A stretch of 22,943 bases of DNA from Hyphomicrobiales bacterium. GTDB taxonomy: Bacteria > Pseudomonadota > Alphaproteobacteria > Rhizobiales > Rhizobiaceae. The translations under genes and the position numbers were made by a program. The stretch is taken from contig JAATGD010000146.1 of NCBI GenBank assembly GCA_015654965.1, positions 1 to 22,943 of the forward strand, in the 5' to 3' direction. Below are positions 22,057 to 22,943 of the stretch, in pieces (position 1 is the first letter of the stretch; every line of letters starts with the position of its first letter). Below the pieces are notes generated by a model, which was not told the origin of the DNA, searched no databases, and was given only the letters and a program-made list of their open reading frames with translations.

Positions 22057-22254
22057 ATGAGCAAGGAATCACTGGTAAACAGAGTTCATAGCCTGCTCAA
22101 CTCTTACTCTACGATGCCGGGTGAACTCAATCGGCAGCTAGGGCTGTTGATGGTCAAGCACAGTAAGGAAGCTATTCTGGCGGCACTTATAGAATGTGCA
22201 GCAATTGCTTATGCGCGCCTTCTTTATCAATCGCAGAAAAAACCGAACAAGTAG
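22057..22254 (+). CDS. small hypothetical protein
   Basis: A 65-residue, mainly helical protein (MSKESLVNRVHSLLNSY, then LNRQLGLLMVKHSKEAILAA and ECAAIAYARLLYQ) with a basic tail. The C-terminal half is hydrophobic enough to be a weak membrane helix. The ATG at 22057 has GAGG about nine bases upstream. It is divergent from the second DUF4145 gene, with only ~23 bases between starts, so the two must share or interleave promoters. No family is recognised. Confidence 0.6.
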   Translation: MSKESLVNRVHSLLNSYSTMPGELNRQLGLLMVKHSKEAILAALIECAAIAYARLLYQSQKKPNK

Positions 22255-22388
22255 GGACGGCCACGTCAATTCGTGGCGGCGGGGCAAATCCGGCAAGATA
22301 GAACCCGCCCGACAGCACATCAAGATAACCGTCGCATCCGGCCCTTTCGGGCAAACGGCTTGTGACTGATTCTTGGATATCCGTATAT
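22255..22388. other. intergenic region before the methylase, with two hairpins
   Basis: No gene is seen here. A perfect hairpin GCCACG/CGTGGC lies at 22260-22277 (loop TCAATT), just after the small-gene stop; it has no T-run, so termination is unproven. A second small hairpin, GCCC/GGGC, lies at 22341-22352. A TATATA run directly before the methylase ATG (22384-22389) could be a -10 for a near-leaderless transcript, but this is weak. Confidence 0.4.
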
Positions 22389-22943
22389 ATGAACCTTCAA
22401 TCGAATTTCACCGCCGTTGATCCCGTGTCTCCGCCTGCCGCCTATATCGGTGGCAAGCGCCAGCTTGCGCGGCTGATCGGTGAGCGCATCGCGGCGGTGC
22501 CGCACTCTCTATATGCAGAGCCATTCGTCGGCATGGGCGGCGTGTTCTTCAGGCGCACGTCCGCGCCACGGGCCGAGTTTATCAATGACCGCTCCGGTGA
22601 TGTCGTGAACCTGTTTCGCATCCTTCAGCGTCACTATCCGCAATTCATGGATACGCTGCGTTTCCAGATTACCAGCCGTCGCGAATTCGAGCGGCTGAAA
22701 GCTTGCGATCCGGCCACGCTCACCGATCTGGAACGCGCAGCCCGGTTCCTTTATCTCCAGCGCCTGACATTTGGCGGCAAGGTTGCCAGTCGTTCGTTTG
22801 GTGTGACCTATAGCGGACCATCTCGTTTCAACCTGACGACGCTCGCACCACTTCTTCAGGATGTGCATGAGCGCTTGGCAAGCGTGGTGATCGAGAACCT
22901 TGACTGGTCTGTGTTCATCGACCGCTATGACCGGCCAGAAACC
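22389..22943 (+). CDS. DNA adenine methylase (Dam/D12 class), 3' end outside window
   Basis: The first 185 codons of an N6-adenine methyltransferase. AAYIGGKRQLARLIGERI carries the FxGGK-like motif for AdoMet binding, and YAEPFVGMGGVFFRR is the PF.G.G motif. INDRSGDVVNLFRILQRHY is the conserved N-D segment, and RFLYLQRLTFGGKVASRSFG follows the family pattern. The catalytic DPPY motif is expected just past the window end and cannot be checked. Prophage-borne adenine methylases can protect phage DNA from host restriction or alter gene control. The ATG at 22389 is the only good start; no strong ribosome-binding site is seen. Confidence 0.9.
   Translation, partial: MNLQSNFTAVDPVSPPAAYIGGKRQLARLIGERIAAVPHSLYAEPFVGMGGVFFRRTSAPRAEFINDRSGDVVNLFRILQRHYPQFMDTLRFQITSRREFERLKACDPATLTDLERAARFLYLQRLTFGGKVASRSFGVTYSGPSRFNLTTLAPLLQDVHERLASVVIENLDWSVFIDRYDRPET

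Noticed and set aside
22260..22277. Rho-independent terminator after the small gene at 22057
   Set aside because: The stem is only six pairs and no T-run follows, so it is listed only as a hairpin.
22320..22505. Minus-strand open frame at the start of the methylase
   Set aside because: It overlaps the well-supported methylase start and has no features of its own.

Overview
The window looks like the left end of an integrated, probably defective, contractile-tailed prophage in an alphaproteobacterium. A Hyphomicrobiales/Brucellaceae-like host (Ochrobactrum/Brucella type) is my inference from the tRNA-Arg(ACG), the integrase type, the moderately high-GC coding style and the phage protein flavour; it is not proven. 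It opens with the 3' part of the tRNA (1-59). The stop codon of a tyrosine integrase (minus strand) begins at base 60, so the left attachment site lies in the tRNA 3' end. The right attachment site is not in the window.

Layout. (1) 60-1621, minus: integrase and two small genes. (2) 1637-5254, minus: head module, read right to left as portal, prohead protease/major capsid fusion, gpW-like head-tail joiner and DUF2190 decoration protein. (3) 5258-7768: an accessory block between portal and terminase. It holds a MerR-like regulator and a small gene on minus, then a divergent AT-rich plus-strand cassette: XRE-type HTH, zinc-ribbon DUF4145 protein and small membrane protein. (4) 7776-9557, minus: large terminase, then a broken small-terminase gene. 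(5) About 9739-9780: a chimeric junction where the 5'-truncated small terminase meets, tail to tail, the last ~40 codons of what looks like a major tail tube gene on plus. (6) 9781-15909, plus: P2-type tail module (tube remnant, membrane protein, tail assembly chaperone with a frame -1 extension, tape measure split by an in-frame amber codon, U, X, a small membrane protein, D, baseplate V). (7) 15904-16767, minus: a membrane/coiled-coil accessory gene resembling putative abortive-infection proteins. (8) 16879-21281, plus: baseplate W, J, I, tail fibre and fibre-assembly-like protein. (9) 21305-22943: a second zinc-ribbon DUF4145 gene (minus), a small divergent gene, and a Dam-type adenine methylase that runs off the window.

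Together the structural genes would build a virion with a lambda-like portal and GpA-type terminase on a P2-like contractile tail. The head and tail blocks point in opposite directions. No tail sheath, tail terminator, complete tail tube, complete small terminase or lysis enzyme is visible, and the tape measure carries a stop, so the element is probably not autonomously productive. Three separate accessory insertions sit among the virion genes, mostly with their own promoters and opposite orientation. They carry candidate anti-phage or superinfection-exclusion genes, including two proteins sharing an unusual zinc-ribbon plus DUF4145 layout. The best candidate for an undescribed system is the HTH-DUF4145-membrane cassette at 6276-7768, with its own divergent operator. 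Several intergenic hairpins in the tail module, two of them overlapping translation starts, suggest RNA-level control.
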